Assembly (NCBI GenBank): GCA_018292915.2
Contig: JACVVK020000053.1
Coordinates: forward strand, 1,830,001 to 1,894,000
From: Batillaria attramentaria
Lineage: Eukaryota > Mollusca > Gastropoda > Batillariidae
Length of the DNA: 64,000 nucleotides
Direction of reading: 5' to 3'
Numbering within the stretch: the stretch's first letter is position 1; every line of letters starts with the position of its first letter. Both the position numbers and the translations under genes were made by a program. This document shows positions 30,623 through 58,484 of the stretch, piece by piece. The notes below the pieces were generated by a model that was given only the letters and a program-made list of their open reading frames with translations, was not told the origin of the DNA and searched no databases.

Positions 30623-32499
30623 GTCACAAACACACAAACGCTGCACCGCCGGCTGTCACACACACACACACTCCACACGGCGGCGTCAGTGCCACGCTAC
30701 TCGGTGACACTGACTGGTCACAGTGACCGACGGCAGACTGCAGGCCGGACTGATTCCGACTGATGATCCAGTCAATGCGAGTTACCGATGTGTCGGTTAA
30801 TTATTGCAAACCAGGCTCCGGCTGTACTGGATTCGAATGTCTGGTGACACTGACTAATTAACGCCGGCCGCACTCGACAAAGAAATATTACAACCTGCAG
30901 CTCAGTCAGGTCAGTGCCGCCGGTAACCACTGAGACTGACGGCGATGCCAGGCGGGCCCCTGGAACTGAGCACGTGACCGCCAGGTCACTTGCCGGATCC
31001 GTCGAGTCGTAACAGTCAACTCATCATTGTCACTGACACGACTTAATTCGGGGCACTTCCAGCTTGGGTCTGGATCAAGCTGCACTGACCCGAGGCACTT
31101 CACGCGCACGCGTAGCGAGCGGCCCGGCGGGAACTTGACTGACTGAAGAGCTCTACGCCGGACATGCGTGTCGGCCAGGTACCCAGTACGGTCAGTAGCC
31201 CGTATCCCTGCACGCATCACTGACTGGGCCGGACCGGCTGAGTTGTTCGAATCTCAGTTTTTCACCGACAACAATAATTATGATGTGTTGCTGACAACTC
31301 ATTCAGTGTCTCACACTGACATACGAGCTTTTGTCATCCCCGGCATAATCCGCCACCATTATGTTGTCCCTTGTTCGCCGCAGGGGCCGCAGGCGGCAGT
31401 TACATGTACAAGCCACACGCTCCTGACTGATGACGTCAGTGGGCACCGAAAGTCAAGCTGTGTTCACCAGTCGCTAAGAGAGAAGCCGGTGTCAGCAAGT
31501 CATCATGTTTATGGACGTGTTTGTCTCGTCTGACCTTCACACTAAAGCAAAACAGTCTGTTCAGTGGGTCACGGATTTATTTGTTTTTGTTTTTCCAACT
31601 TATTTTGGTGGCGGTTGGAGTCAGTTTGTATTTCCGGTCGTGAGAGCTGATCAGCGATCAGAGCACCGTCGTCTACTCAGTGTCACACGAACGTCACCCA
31701 CCAACAGTTATTTCGCATATGCAGCCATTATTAAGCAGTTTGCACTTTCGATGGCTGTTTGTGACCACTGTACCAAAGTGATTTTAATGAACTTTTGATA
31801 TGACACCACCGGGATACTATTCTTGCGTGTGCCGGCCAGTGCACTGCTGGCGGTTTGAGAAAAACCGTTCACTACTCAACACGCAGCAACTACACCGTGA
31901 CTCCCAAAATATCCATCTACAAAAACTTGAAAGGGCTCACTTGGATATCATACTCCATACTTACCTGCACATGCGGTGACAATGGAACTTCACAACACCA
32001 TTAAGGAAGCGTTTTCTAACAATGTTCGTAAATAGTGTTTTCCGCGATACATGTCACCTGCAGTGACCTGATAAGTGCACAAGCCTCAAATACAGCCGCT
32101 TTACAGGATCCTTTGAATCAACGGTTACTGAAACTAATGGCATCATTCTGATTTCAGTATGTCAGCAACGCATGTCTTGTCTAACAGTAATCGTATTTAG
32201 AGCGGAGTTCTGCGCATTTCTGTACCCGCAAACACTGACGCATAATTAGTGCATACCGCCCTAAAAAGCCCATTTATATAGTGAAAATGGCAAGATAAAC
32301 GGTCGTTCTTAACGGTGACGCGGACGCAGAAACAATTCACGGAGACCACCACAGCATTAGGGGTCTGTGCTCTACTGATTTCTGTTAAAAAAAAAAAGAA
32401 AAAAAGTTGGGATCAAATGTGTTCCACGTTCCCCTATATAAAAAGCCTAATTATCCTAGCCTACATATGCCCCCAACCGCACTACCCCGGGTGGCTCTT
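29709..32499. other. Intergenic sequence between the arrestin gene and TENT4
   Basis: No coding exon was recognised. Contents are a G-run near 29876-29887, a CA tract near 30145-30168, a CA-CT-CA compound microsatellite at about 30528-30620, and a region (30.3-31.5 kb) unusually rich in ACTGAC/GTCAGT. A palindromic CRE-type TGACGTCA lies at 31431-31438. Promoter activity is not demonstrated. Confidence 0.4.
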
Positions 32500-32703
32500 C
32501 GTTGAACCCAAGATGGAAACAGAGCCAGAGGAAGACCCAAGGCCGGAAACGTGGCGGCGGACAGTGGACAAGGAGGTGAAGGAAAACAAACTGACCTGGG
32601 GGACGCTGGAGAAGACAGTTCAGAACAGACCAGAGTGGCCATCTTTGGTGTTGGCCTTATGTGCCAGAGGGCACGAAGAGGATTAACTAACTAACTAACT
32701 AAC
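32500..32703 (+). pseudogene. LINE 3' end: C-terminus of a non-LTR retrotransposon ORF2 plus (TAAC) tail
   Basis: The frame ends RPETWRRTVDKEVKENKLTW, then GTLEKTVQNRPEWPSLVLAL and CARGHEED before a TAA stop. The pattern RP.T.WRRT..E....LTWG.....A.(D/N)R..W......LC is the hallmark of the extreme C-terminus of LINE reverse-transcriptase polyproteins. The stop is followed by four to five TAAC repeats, a typical LINE 3' microsatellite tail. Everything upstream (endonuclease, reverse transcriptase) is missing, so this is a dead 5'-truncated copy. No clear TSD was found. Confidence 0.75.
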
Positions 32704-33414
32704 ATAACCACTCGCGCGGCCCATACCGCTCGCAACCAAAAAACACCAGACTGACGTGGAAAACGCTCACAATACGATATGGAATCTTTACCACAGACAC
32801 TCAAACACTTAACAATACATACATTTATGAATGGGCTTTTTAGGGTATGCACATTTGACAATACATACATTTCTTTTGCCCGCTACAGGAAGAGGAAACT
32901 TTGAGCCATTTGTCACAGTTTGGAATTGTCCATTTGAAGCTGGAGTCTGGTCAGGCTGCATGAAAACTGCAATAGCTGTGCTTCATTTACTCTTTCACAT
33001 ACTCTGGTGATGTTTGGAATGAAAAAAAAATGTTAGAACAGACGAAATAATAGATCTTTTACTGTTAGGAAAATTTCATATTTACAAATGTAGATTACAG
33101 GAGTCACTGCCAGACATAATGTATTCATCAGATCTGCGAGACAGAGATATATAACGGAAAGGTACAGAAGATATGGAATCGGTGGAAAGCTTGTGAAATT
33201 CGATCATGATTGGTTCCCGTATAAAAAGTTAATAATGTAAAATCATTTTAAGGTACATACTATGTATTACAAGTATACATTTGTATCTTAGTAGATCTTC
33301 ATGGCTAGATAGTTGTAAGCGCTCTGGACAAATGTCTGTTCGCCTGGGGGGGGGGGGGCGTCTTTTTTTGTTTGTTTTTTGTTTCATTCTTGTTTGTTTT
33401 GTTTTTTTCCTGGG

Positions 33415-33462
<48 letters not shown>

Positions 33463-34975
33463 CTGTTTCAAGTTATTGGTATGTGTTACTCGTTTCCGTT
33501 TGGTTGATTGTGTGCTTATGTTATGTCTATCCCGTATATATGTGCAAAATGTGAAAAAAGTAAATAAATAAATAATTAAAAAAGCAGTTGCCCGTCAACA
33601 TCACTGCGTCACTTCTACGATTTTGTTTAAAACGATATTTCGCCTATTCTGTGAATGTCAGTACACTGAAATTCTACAATTACTGATTGTCAGTGCCGTA
33701 GACAATAATTATGCCGGCATAACATGCTTTCCTTGCTTTTCGGCCGCCCACATGGTCACGTGGCGAAGTAATTTTTGGCGGGGGGTAAGGGGGGGGGGGG
33801 GGAGAATGGGATCCTGATTTTCAGCCGGCTGCCCGGTCGTCCTGCGGCCGCCTGAGAAAACTCAACTCAGTAACTCGGCACGTTTTTCTTAGCCACATAA
33901 ATACTGAATACATAAATACATATTAGGCTATGATCCGCCGCGACTGTAGCAGCTGACCGCCGTTGACTCAGTGATATGAAAATGCTCACTGACAAACTGA
34001 CGGAGACCTACACCCCCCCCCCCCCCCCCTCCTCTCTCTCTCTCTCATAATTCGTGAACCACTGTTGCAAAGGTTGCTTTAACTGAATTTTTATTGAGCA
34101 TGTCATAAGTACGTCTTGTTTATGCTCAAACTGTTTTCAGTTTCTGTACTCAGTTTCTCAGAGTCCAGTGCAACAAAATAAATATGTTTAAACTATAGTC
34201 TGGCGTGCACCACCTGTGACTGACCAGCTGAACACAACGGTACTGATACCGGCAGGGCGTAAGTCCGCCAGTTCAGTTCCAGTGTTCGGCCGCCGCACCG
34301 GCCGACTTCAAGTCTGTCCGCCTTGAAGAAAACCCGTCTAATCAGTACTGATCACACTTTTTGAGACTCGGCTGTTGCCGCCGCAAGTCCAACCAAAGAC
34401 AAGTCCGTCCTTTCAAGATGTTTGGCGGTCCAACGCGGCGACTCAGTACCGCTCGGCTACCCCTCCCCCCCCCCCCCCCCCCCCTCCGCTCCCGAGGTGT
34501 CACTGCCCCCGGCCGGCGGCGGTCCTAACCGGCGGCAACTGACAATCTTTAATATATGGATGACAGACATCCAAAACAAAAAAGTGAACTTTTAGTATTG
34601 ACGGAATTTACAAATACGTGTTGTTATTTGTTGTGTGTTCGCAGTGTTCTGTGCGTTTCTTCGATCTTTCGGAAGATGTTTACTAGATTTATAACTGACG
34701 TAACGCCTTGACCGTGACGTGCCGTGCCTCTAAGTGCTGTTGCTACGTGAAACAATGTCCCTTTGAAACGGCAGAGACATCACTTGTCAGTATCCCTTTC
34801 ACAAAAGTGGTGACGCTTTTTAATTTGCCCTTGTTTGTTCACCCTGAAAATGTCTATTTCCTACAAAAAAGGAGAGTGTGTCTTCGTCGACAAAAGTAAG
34901 CACAATGCTGAGCCAGGTGAGTATCGACTAGGTAGGCTAGCGAATGTTCACGAATATTCATAGGAAACAAGGTTC
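32704..34975. other. Intergenic sequence upstream of TENT4
   Basis: No gene was recognised. Contents are a G-run (about 33347-33358), a GT tract (about 33418-33461), (AAAT)-type repeats near 33560, a G-run (about 33789-33802), a C-run plus CT tract (about 34014-34045) and a C-run (about 34465-34484). A CCAG|GTGAGT donor-like site lies at 34917/34918, but no supporting coding frame precedes it. Confidence 0.45.
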
Positions 34976-35009
34976 GGCTTACGTCACGGCCTGCGTCATA
35001 CGTAAGCCA
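34976..35009. promoter_or_regulatory. Inverted repeat with CRE-like half sites upstream of TENT4
   Basis: GGCTTACGT and ACGTAAGCC are exact reverse complements (9-bp arms, about 15-nt spacer). The left arm lies within TTACGTCA, a CREB/ATF-like octamer, and the spacer contains GCGTCAT. CCACGCCC, a KLF/Sp-type box, follows directly. It lies about 390 bp before the TENT4 ATG, so a core-promoter role is plausible but inferred. Confidence 0.4.
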
Positions 35010-35396
35010 CGCCCACTTTAAATGTTCGGCTTGTGGCTTCGGGCGGTTTTGACAGGATCACCGTTGAGTACACAGGGAACGGAGCGAACGAAGATTGTGA
35101 CCTGCAAAAGCACGTGGAAGTTTTGCTTATTTTCGAAAAATATCGGCGTGCATTTTGCATTATCAGCAGACCGGCACGTGCTTGTGTAGTGCGCAGACTC
35201 GACATGTGTCGGCTTTCATAATGCTCGTTTGGGGGCGCAAATGTCAAACGTCCCGGATTGGCATGCGCACTAGCCCAACACTGATTCTGGAAATTTGAAC
35301 GACTTCCCAAGTAGGGTTGTCGTGTCTTGTCAGGAAACCATCTGGGCTTTTAAAAAAACATATCTGCTGAGCAGACGTGGATACTAAACCGTGTTT

Positions 35397-50735
<15,339 letters not shown>

Positions 50736-53700
50736 TGATCGTGACGGGGCCGCGGCCCTACGCGTGCTCATTGCCAGCCGTCAGGATCGGGCCGCAGCCC
50801 GTCTGAAGATCGCCAGCCGTCATCAAGTCCTGTACAGTGTTTGCCTCCACCACTTGTCTCTTATTTCTGCATCTCGACATGTAGATGGCCGCCAAGCCCC
50901 AACCCCCTCTCCCTGTATGCTGGACCTCCGTTACCCCTTCGCCACGTCAGTGTGCCCACTCTATCCACACTAGTCATTACAGTAGACTGCTGACAGTGCC
51001 CACTCTATCCACACTAGTCATTACAGTAGACTGCTGACAGTTGCGGAGCTTGCCTGCATGAGTGGCAGATCGATACATATGTTACCCACAAAGCTCTGCT
51101 CATGCCGGTCAATCTCAGTAATAGTAACACCCTTATTGTTGTATGTGTGATGTGAGAAAGGTTAAGTGGAGTCAGAAAGGTCTTGTCACCACGTTTCCTA
51201 TCTGTCAGCTTTGAGTGGTAGGTGTACGGTGTCAGTAATAGTTGACAAGCAGGCTGCTGGTTGTGTGGAGGGTCAACCCTTGTCCTTCACATGCTCTGTG
51301 TCAGAGTCCAGCTGCTAGTTGATACCTTGGAATTTGGATGGCTGCTTGGGGTTTGAATGTTTGCCTCTAATGTCCTGTTCTCCGATGTGATTGACCTCTC
51401 TCATTCATGTGCCAGTACTTGGATCATCTTTACATGGACGATGCAAGTGAGGGGGGATTATTGTTTGTACGGGAAAAATCTCAACACTGTGAAAGCTGTG
51501 TGGTTTGTGATACATGCATTGTTGTGTTCAGAAATGGTTTTTTGTATGTTTTTGTTTTGTCTTTTAAAAGACGTGTATATATTGTGCAAGTTTTGTTCAG
51601 CTCCTGTGGTGGGGGGAAAAAAATCTAAAATTACAAAAAATCTAAAATAGTCCAGACGGATTGGATAGTTCAAAGGAAAACTTGCCCGTGATTATTTGTG
51701 TTTCTTTACCAATTATGGAGAGCAGCTCAAATTTCAGCAACTGGCTGCTGACTAATGACTTTCACCGGATGAGAATTTGACATCATTCAACTAATGATGA
51801 CAGCCTTTTGGGACAGTACTTGCACTACTCCTCCTCAGATTCTAGTGGACTTGACACACTTTTAGACCAAGTATGTGATGAGTGATTAGTCAGTTTATAG
51901 ATAATTATTTTGTAGATTTTAGTATGTTTATTTATAATTGTTTCCAGTAATTTGTCGATTGATGATGCGATACCAAAAAAAAAAAGAAAAAAAAGACACA
52001 TGCTTAAAAAGGAGAAAAGATAAATGCCTGAATTGCCTCCAGTTTCTTTGGCAACTTGGATATCACCACATATAGATATATACATGGTTGGTTTGACTGA
52101 TTCTGAGTCAAGTATAATTGCAATGACATGTACCAGGTGGATGGGAACTGAGAGTAAGGAGGGTGTGTACATGTATATGATGCACCCGTGTTTCTCGTCT
52201 TTATCTTTGATGTGTCCAGACAAAACTTGTACAATGGATGTTTGTGCATATATTGTGCTGTGTTCAAACCTGTGAAAGTCTCCCTGGAATAGCTGTAAAG
52301 CATCAGGGTGCGATGCGGTCCTTACGCTCACGAATATTTTTGTTACAGAGATGTGTTGTCTCAGATTTTGTTTATTTTTGTTGCACCGTTTTTACATTGG
52401 AAACCTACTTTTAAGCCATGCCCATACTCCTGTTGTCTGACCCCCCCCCCCCCCCCCCCCCCCCTCATTTCCTTCTATCAGCGGGAAGCTGCTGGTCCTT
52501 GCGGAAAGAAAGAGAAATAACCCATCCCATGCGCTTCACTAAACACACATCACAATTCACCAACACAGTCTGATCTCATTGCTGTGCGTCGCCACTTGTC
52601 GATCAAAGTCACCTGAGTCATGGCTGCAAGACTTGTACTGTAGTGTATGCATGGTTAGGGAAGTGTCCTGTCATGTGTACATTACCTACTGTAGTGTAAG
52701 AATGGTTAGGATAGTGTCTACATCTGGTCTGTACACCACATACTGTAAGCATGGTGAGGGTGTTCTCTAGGTCTCACCTGTACATAATATTGGAGGGTCC
52801 GGTGTGGGTGTAACTAGGTGTGCTGTGTGGATGAAGGATGTCGTGCTTTTGCCAGTGTTTCATTGTTTCTGCACATCGAAGTCAACAGGGGTGTAGGTTT
52901 CATTTTAGCATACTGACTACCATGCTAATTGTTATAAAGTTGAGATGGAAATAGTTGGGAATACTTTCCTGTTTTTAACATATAAATTTACAAAACAAGC
53001 CCAAAGACAAATTTACCAATAGTCATCTGTGTTGCTTGTTGGAGCTGTTTAGAAAACAAACAATTGAACCAAGACAGTGACAGTGTCAACACTCCAATAC
53101 TGCACAGATGACTATTCAGCCAGGCTGTTTCAGAGTCACAACTTCAGTCTCTTAATCTTTGTGTAATGTAATTTTTAAAAAAAAGAACAAAGGAAAAAAA
53201 AGAGGGGGCCCAAGTATCTACATGTACCATCAAACAAAAACTTAACAGAAGCCATCTCATGATTTGTGATGAATGTTGTCCCTGCGTTTTGGAGTACCGG
53301 TGGTAGTAGAATTTTAATTACACAAACTTGCGTGTTACGTAGTGGACAAACTAAAGGTATTTAAAGGAACTGAAAATGAATTGCTGGTGATCGTGCCCCA
53401 CAATGTTTGCGACCAAAGACTGACACAGCCAAAATGCTTAACATCAGGTTTAGGATACATTGTACCAACAGATGTTTGGTTTGAGGGGTTTGTTTTGTTG
53501 TTGTTTTTTCCCCCTTTCTTGAGTGCTGACCAGTAGTTTTCACATTGGGATTTTACTGCAAGGGAAGATAGCGTTTTTAAATTCTAGCTGTATGTGCAAG
53601 CGAGCGAGCCAAGCTTGTGACAAAGTGTACAACTTAGTTGTTGGTAGGACAGACACAGATCTACATAGTTTTTATTTCTTCATTGTTCATGGAGGGCAAC

Positions 53701-54514
53701 ATACATGTGCACAGGGTGGGTGTATCATATATCATGTAAGGTTTGTGGTCATGGTTCTAATTGTCCACTGGCAGGTCAGCTTCATGTGCAGTTCAAACTC
53801 AGTGGTCACCAGCAGGGTTCTCTTTGTTGCTGTTACTGTCTACATGTACATGTCATTCGTGGATGTTCGTTCACTGTTGTGAAACTTATCAAATGTTACC
53901 CATCAGGGTGGAATGTATGAATGTCTAGTTTTTGTTGTGTTTTGGGGGTGGGGGGGGGGGGTGGGAATGTAAAAAGAAAAAAAAAAGTAATGTACGAAGC
54001 TAAAATTCAGAGTATTCCCTGATTTTATCAGCATTTCCAGTGGAACAATGCTGGTTATCTTCACATGGTCTGTGCTATTTTTCTGGCACTACATGCCTCT
54101 CATACATGATGCTATAGGCATAGTCATACATGTTCAGACAGTTTGGGTGTGAGCAATTACAGAAAAGAAAAACAAAAAAACCCACATTACTTTAAGGTAG
54201 ACGCACAGAGTCAAAAACTCAATTTCCTTTTCATCCCTTTTACAGAAATACCTGTAGCTTCACAAGTGAGTGTCTATTTGTTTTTGAATGACATGCCATA
54301 GTTGGGTGCCATTTTAAATCTTCAAACTTATAGAGTGTATGAGTTGAGTTATGGTCGTGTCTTGGTTTGTTATTTTCTGAAGGTTTTGGCCATAATTATG
54401 TTAAGATCCCCCAGCCACAAGTACTGGCAGACAGACGGACGGACACGGATGTATACATCAGACACTGACGGGATTTGAGCCCCACTCTCTTTACTTGGAG
54501 ACTACACATGTGCA

Positions 54515-54518
54515 CACG

Positions 54519-54592
<74 letters not shown>
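54515..54592. repeat. (CG)n-(CA)n microsatellite
   Basis: A short CGCGCGCG stretch passes into about 33 CA units. Confidence 0.95.
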
Positions 54593-54593
<1 letters not shown>

Positions 54594-56090
54594 CAACCAA
54601 ACAGAAGGCAGTGCACACCCATACCCTGTAAGTTTATGTTGTCAACCCAAAGTCTGTTGCACAGTCGGCTATTTTGAAGAAAGCTGACTGAATAGATTTG
54701 GGTTGTTTTACATTTTGGATCAGAGTACATGCGCAGCACGTCCTGTTTTCACTCCTGAAAAGTGGATGTGAATCATGCAACCAAGTCATAGAATTTTGAA
54801 CTTGTTTATGCATACTGCATTAGCCATGTCCATTACGCTGGTGGTTATTGAAGTAGTGATGCACATGTAATTAGAAATTGGTTTTTACACTTCCTCCTAA
54901 CGAATTGTCCTCTCATCAGTCTGGTGGCCAGTAACATACTGTTATCTTGGATTCAGTTGAAATAAAATCTCTGTACATTTTCTATACATTGTGCATAATG
55001 TGGTGCAGGATTATACCTTCTTTTTTTTTTTTTTTTTTTTTAAACCTTTACCAGATGTGATTCACATTTTTTCTTCCCTTCTGAGCACCGAGCATACCTT
55101 TTCTTAAAATAAATTCATCTTTTAAATTATTTCAGCAAAATGTTTTAAGTTTGTTTCAGCCAGTTTGGGTTGGTAGGACCACACTAACAGCACTCCCCTC
55201 ATTGATACAGTGGTAGAGTAGCTACAATCCACATTTCACTCTGCAAATATGTCATTAATGTCAAGTTTCACATGCTACGTTTCTGCAACTTGTGGTGGTG
55301 TAATGCTGTTCCACATTTTTTGTCCTGTTTAGCAGCAGTCATAAAAAAGAGGCGGGCATTAGATTGTCAATCTTACTGTCTTTCCGTGGAGATGAAGTCA
55401 TGTACAGTACTGTAGTAACCCACTTTGACGGGTATGCTTAAAAAAAAAAGAAAGTTTACATCCATTATTATTCAGTCATCCACTTAATGCATATTCTTTG
55501 CACGCCAACTTCCATTTTTCATACCAGCACTTTCAAAGTTGCCAGTATTGTACTGTCGTAATTTGCGTGTCAGCTTCCATTGTCCATTCCAGTACATTGA
55601 AAGAACACCAGCATTGTACTGACAAACAATCGTTTTATTTTACATACATGTACATGTATTTGCCACAGGCACCATGAGAGAGAGGGAGAGGCATTCTGAT
55701 TCATGGTGGGCGGCCTTCATTGACTGATGTTGCACTTATCCTGTGTCTGCTTGTGTCAAGTGTAAATAGGCAGTTTTGTGTTTGTTTGGACACTACCATG
55801 TGCAAACTGTATATGCACTGTACAACTGTTTGAGTTTGCTGGAGTGAATGTTTTTGATTGTGAGATTGTTTACTGATATTTGCACTGTGGTAGAGAGAGG
55901 AATGACTGTGAGCGAGTCAGGTCTTATGGATCTTGTAAGGCAGCCATGTTGAATGCTATGCTCGACAGCCTGTACATATATTGGCCATATGTCTATGCTC
56001 AGTGCAATAAGTATATTTGCAGACGATTCAATTCAATAATGCCATGTAATAGGAATGATGAACTTAAAGAGGTAACTAGGTATTCTTGAC

Positions 56091-56096
56091 AATAAA
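56091..56096 (+). promoter_or_regulatory. Candidate TENT4 polyadenylation signal
   Basis: AATAAA, last of the clear hexamers before the sequence changes character. An A-rich stretch follows, so internal priming artefacts would be expected in cDNA data. An earlier AATAAA at 54961 is an alternative. Confidence 0.35.
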
Positions 56097-56100
56097 AAAA

Positions 56101-57567
56101 AAAAGTGAAAAACTATAGAAAAACAACCCCAAAAAAATTGTAAAATGGAACGAAAAATGTAGAATAAAATTTTTGGAAATAAAAAAAAACTAAAAAACTT
56201 GATGTTGATGTTTTGTCTTTGTTCTAAATGTATGTGCGGACGTAGTGTTCTTTGTTGTTTTGTATCTTACTCATTTAAGCCCAGCATTTCCAAAACGGAC
56301 GCTGTACAACAAAGCAGTTATAACCTTGTACTGATTTTTGACGTCTTTGCAAACACTATACCGGTAAACATGTTACCAGTAAACATTTTAGAAGTGTGTG
56401 TGTGTGTGTGAGGATGGTTTCTGTGCACAGTGCATTCATTGCACAGCCATTTATCAATAGTGTCCATGACTTTTAGCAACACATGCAGCGGTGTAGGGGA
56501 AAAACACACACACACACACAATTGTAACGCTGGTTTCCGGTCAAAGTGCGTGGCCTTGGAGAAAAAACGCCTAGCCTAGGTGTATGCTAAGCATTGTTCG
56601 ATTTGCACAGTGAGTGACTGCCAGTGGTGTTGCTGGCTTGTGTAGAGCAAATACGTCGCATAATGCACAACCAGCGCGTATTTCTAAACACACGCTGCAC
56701 GTATGCATACCGAGTTTTCAAGGTTTGTTGTCTGGAAGGCCCACTTTATACAGCGCTTACTCACTGAGTTTAAACAACAACAACAAAAGTCGACCTGCTG
56801 CTCTCGGCCCGCCGCGATCTTACTATTGACCTTGATCCAATGACCGACAGAAAGATTTGTCAACGGTTGGGAGACGGCTCCACTGATTCGCCGACATTCG
56901 GCTGCTTGTGTCAACTTTACAATTTGCTTACGTTGAATTATTCATGTTGAGTGGCCTTATCGGGCATTATTCAGTGAGACTGGCGACTAGACTTACCCAT
57001 TGAACTGAGACCTCTGTGGGCTTACCTGGCCACTGACGACCTCATGTAATCCCCTCCGGGTTACATCGTGACGGGCGGACACTCAGGGCAGTGTACAAGT
57101 CTTGTCATGAATAACAAGCAAAAACAACAACTAAAGCCATAAAACACACACAAACATAATTTTCTCAAGTATGCACGCTAAAACTTGAATCCCACGTCTA
57201 TCTTTCGAAGTAGAGAAGTCTGGCTGGTGGTGTGGAAAACAGAAATACTGTCGCACGCACCAGAGTGAATAGCAGGGTGTAGGTTTGCATATAAAGTAGC
57301 GCTTGGCGGCAGCAGGCTTTCGCTGCTTCGTCTTCAAGCCCTGCGGCGCCATGAGCATTTCAAAAAGAAATGGAGAAGCTTGCCTTACCATATGATATCA
57401 TGATACCATGCCAAACAACAACGATAGCGCATCATCCAAATTGCTTGGCCTAGAGCTACACGAGCTGCACCAAACTTGATTTGCACGCTCACTTGAACCA
57501 TACTCATTCACTGACTCACACGTCCGTCATCACAGTCCCACTGCGCCAAGTAGGTCTGAGCCTCCAG
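56101..57567. other. Intergenic sequence
   Basis: No gene was recognised. AT-rich to about 56200, then mixed. Short GT/CA tracts lie at about 56396-56410 and 56506-56520. Confidence 0.45.
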
Positions 57568-57620
57568 CAACCCTGTTCCGGGTCCGCCGATAACTTATCG
57601 ACGGACCCGGAACAGGGTTG
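57568..57620. repeat. 53-bp near-perfect palindrome
   Basis: The left arm CAACCCTGTTCCGGGTCCG (57568-57586) and the right arm CGGACCCGGAACAGGGTTG (57602-57620) are exact reverse complements. Inside them CGATAA and TTATCG pair around a single central base (57594). The only mismatch is 57587/57601, so 25 of 26 pairs form with a 1-nt loop. Confidence 0.95.
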
Positions 57621-58484
57621 ATTCAAAGATCTTGGAAACATCTGATTCCAAGGTGTTTGGTTGATTATTCAGCTACACCAAAGATCTTTGGCTACACTAC
57701 GCTACGGACATTACTACACAGTGCACAACCTTGGAACTAAACCGAACCAGCACGTACTTTGTCAGTACATCATGGGACGGGCTCATTGTTTGTTTGTTTG
57801 TTGTTGTTGTTTTTTTGGGTTTTTTTTTTTTTTTTGGGGGGGGGGGGGGGGTACAAACACATGTCAACGCCTAGTCTGAGCTACTCATGCGTTAGTGTTC
57901 GAGACTGAGACCAGCACTGGTCAACACCATTTCGCAGAGACGACTAGGATGATGGGAAATGGAAGCTTTAAACTCTGACAATGACGTAGAACACTTACGT
58001 CATCGATACTGACGCGTATATATATAATCATATGGGAAGTAAGTAAAGCTGAGAGCGCTCCCTAGATCTAGGAGATGTGTGCTTTGTATGCCATTGGACT
58101 TGCCTTGCCCTATATTGGCTACAAGCCACAGTGGAGGGGTGGGGGGAGGGGGGGTGAACTACTATTCTACCGCTGAAACGTCTAACAGATCTATGGGTAT
58201 TTCACCATTCATAGGGCCCCCGCCTCCATTCCCCTCCCACCGGGAGGAAAATGGTCGGTACAACCTAGACTGGTGATTCAAGTTAAGCCGCTCACGACCG
58301 ACCATGGTTTCGGATCAACTGTGATGGGACCCGTATCAGGTGAGCATGCGACGTACGATACCCACGAGGGATGCAGCGTCCAACCAGCACTAAAAGGCTG
58401 CCCCAGAATCTGGTGCTTCTCCAGTACTACTGAGCAGACGTTGCAAGAGGTTTCAGCGGAAAAAGACTAAATAATTTAGAAGGA
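57621..58484. other. Intergenic sequence
   Basis: No gene was recognised. A T-run passes into a G-run at about 57819-57851. A second G-rich run is near 58134-58155. Confidence 0.45.

Larger units (their letters stand above)
50736..56100 (+). other. Probable long 3' UTR of TENT4
   Basis: No coding exon was seen for 5.4 kb after the stop. A 46-bp direct duplication (GTGCCCACTCTATCCACACT ...) lies at about 50950-51042. AATAAA signals lie at 54961-54966 and 56091-56096, the second followed by an A-run. Other contents: C-run (52441-52464), G-run (about 53945-53960), (CA)n with a CG-rich start (54515-54592), T-run (55021-55042). A 168-codon minus-strand frame (51825-52331) has no recognisable homology. 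Confidence 0.5.

Noticed and set aside
31168..31533. 121-codon frame in the ACTGAC-rich intergenic region
   Set aside because: No recognisable protein family and no splice signals that extend it.
51825..52331. 168-codon minus-strand frame
   Set aside because: Lies in the probable TENT4 3' UTR, overlaps other frames, no family similarity.
56742..56790. SINE tail-like TATACAGCGCTTAC next to AAC repeats
   Set aside because: Order and orientation of motif and repeat do not match the usual GCGCTATA-ATT tail, and there is no TSD.
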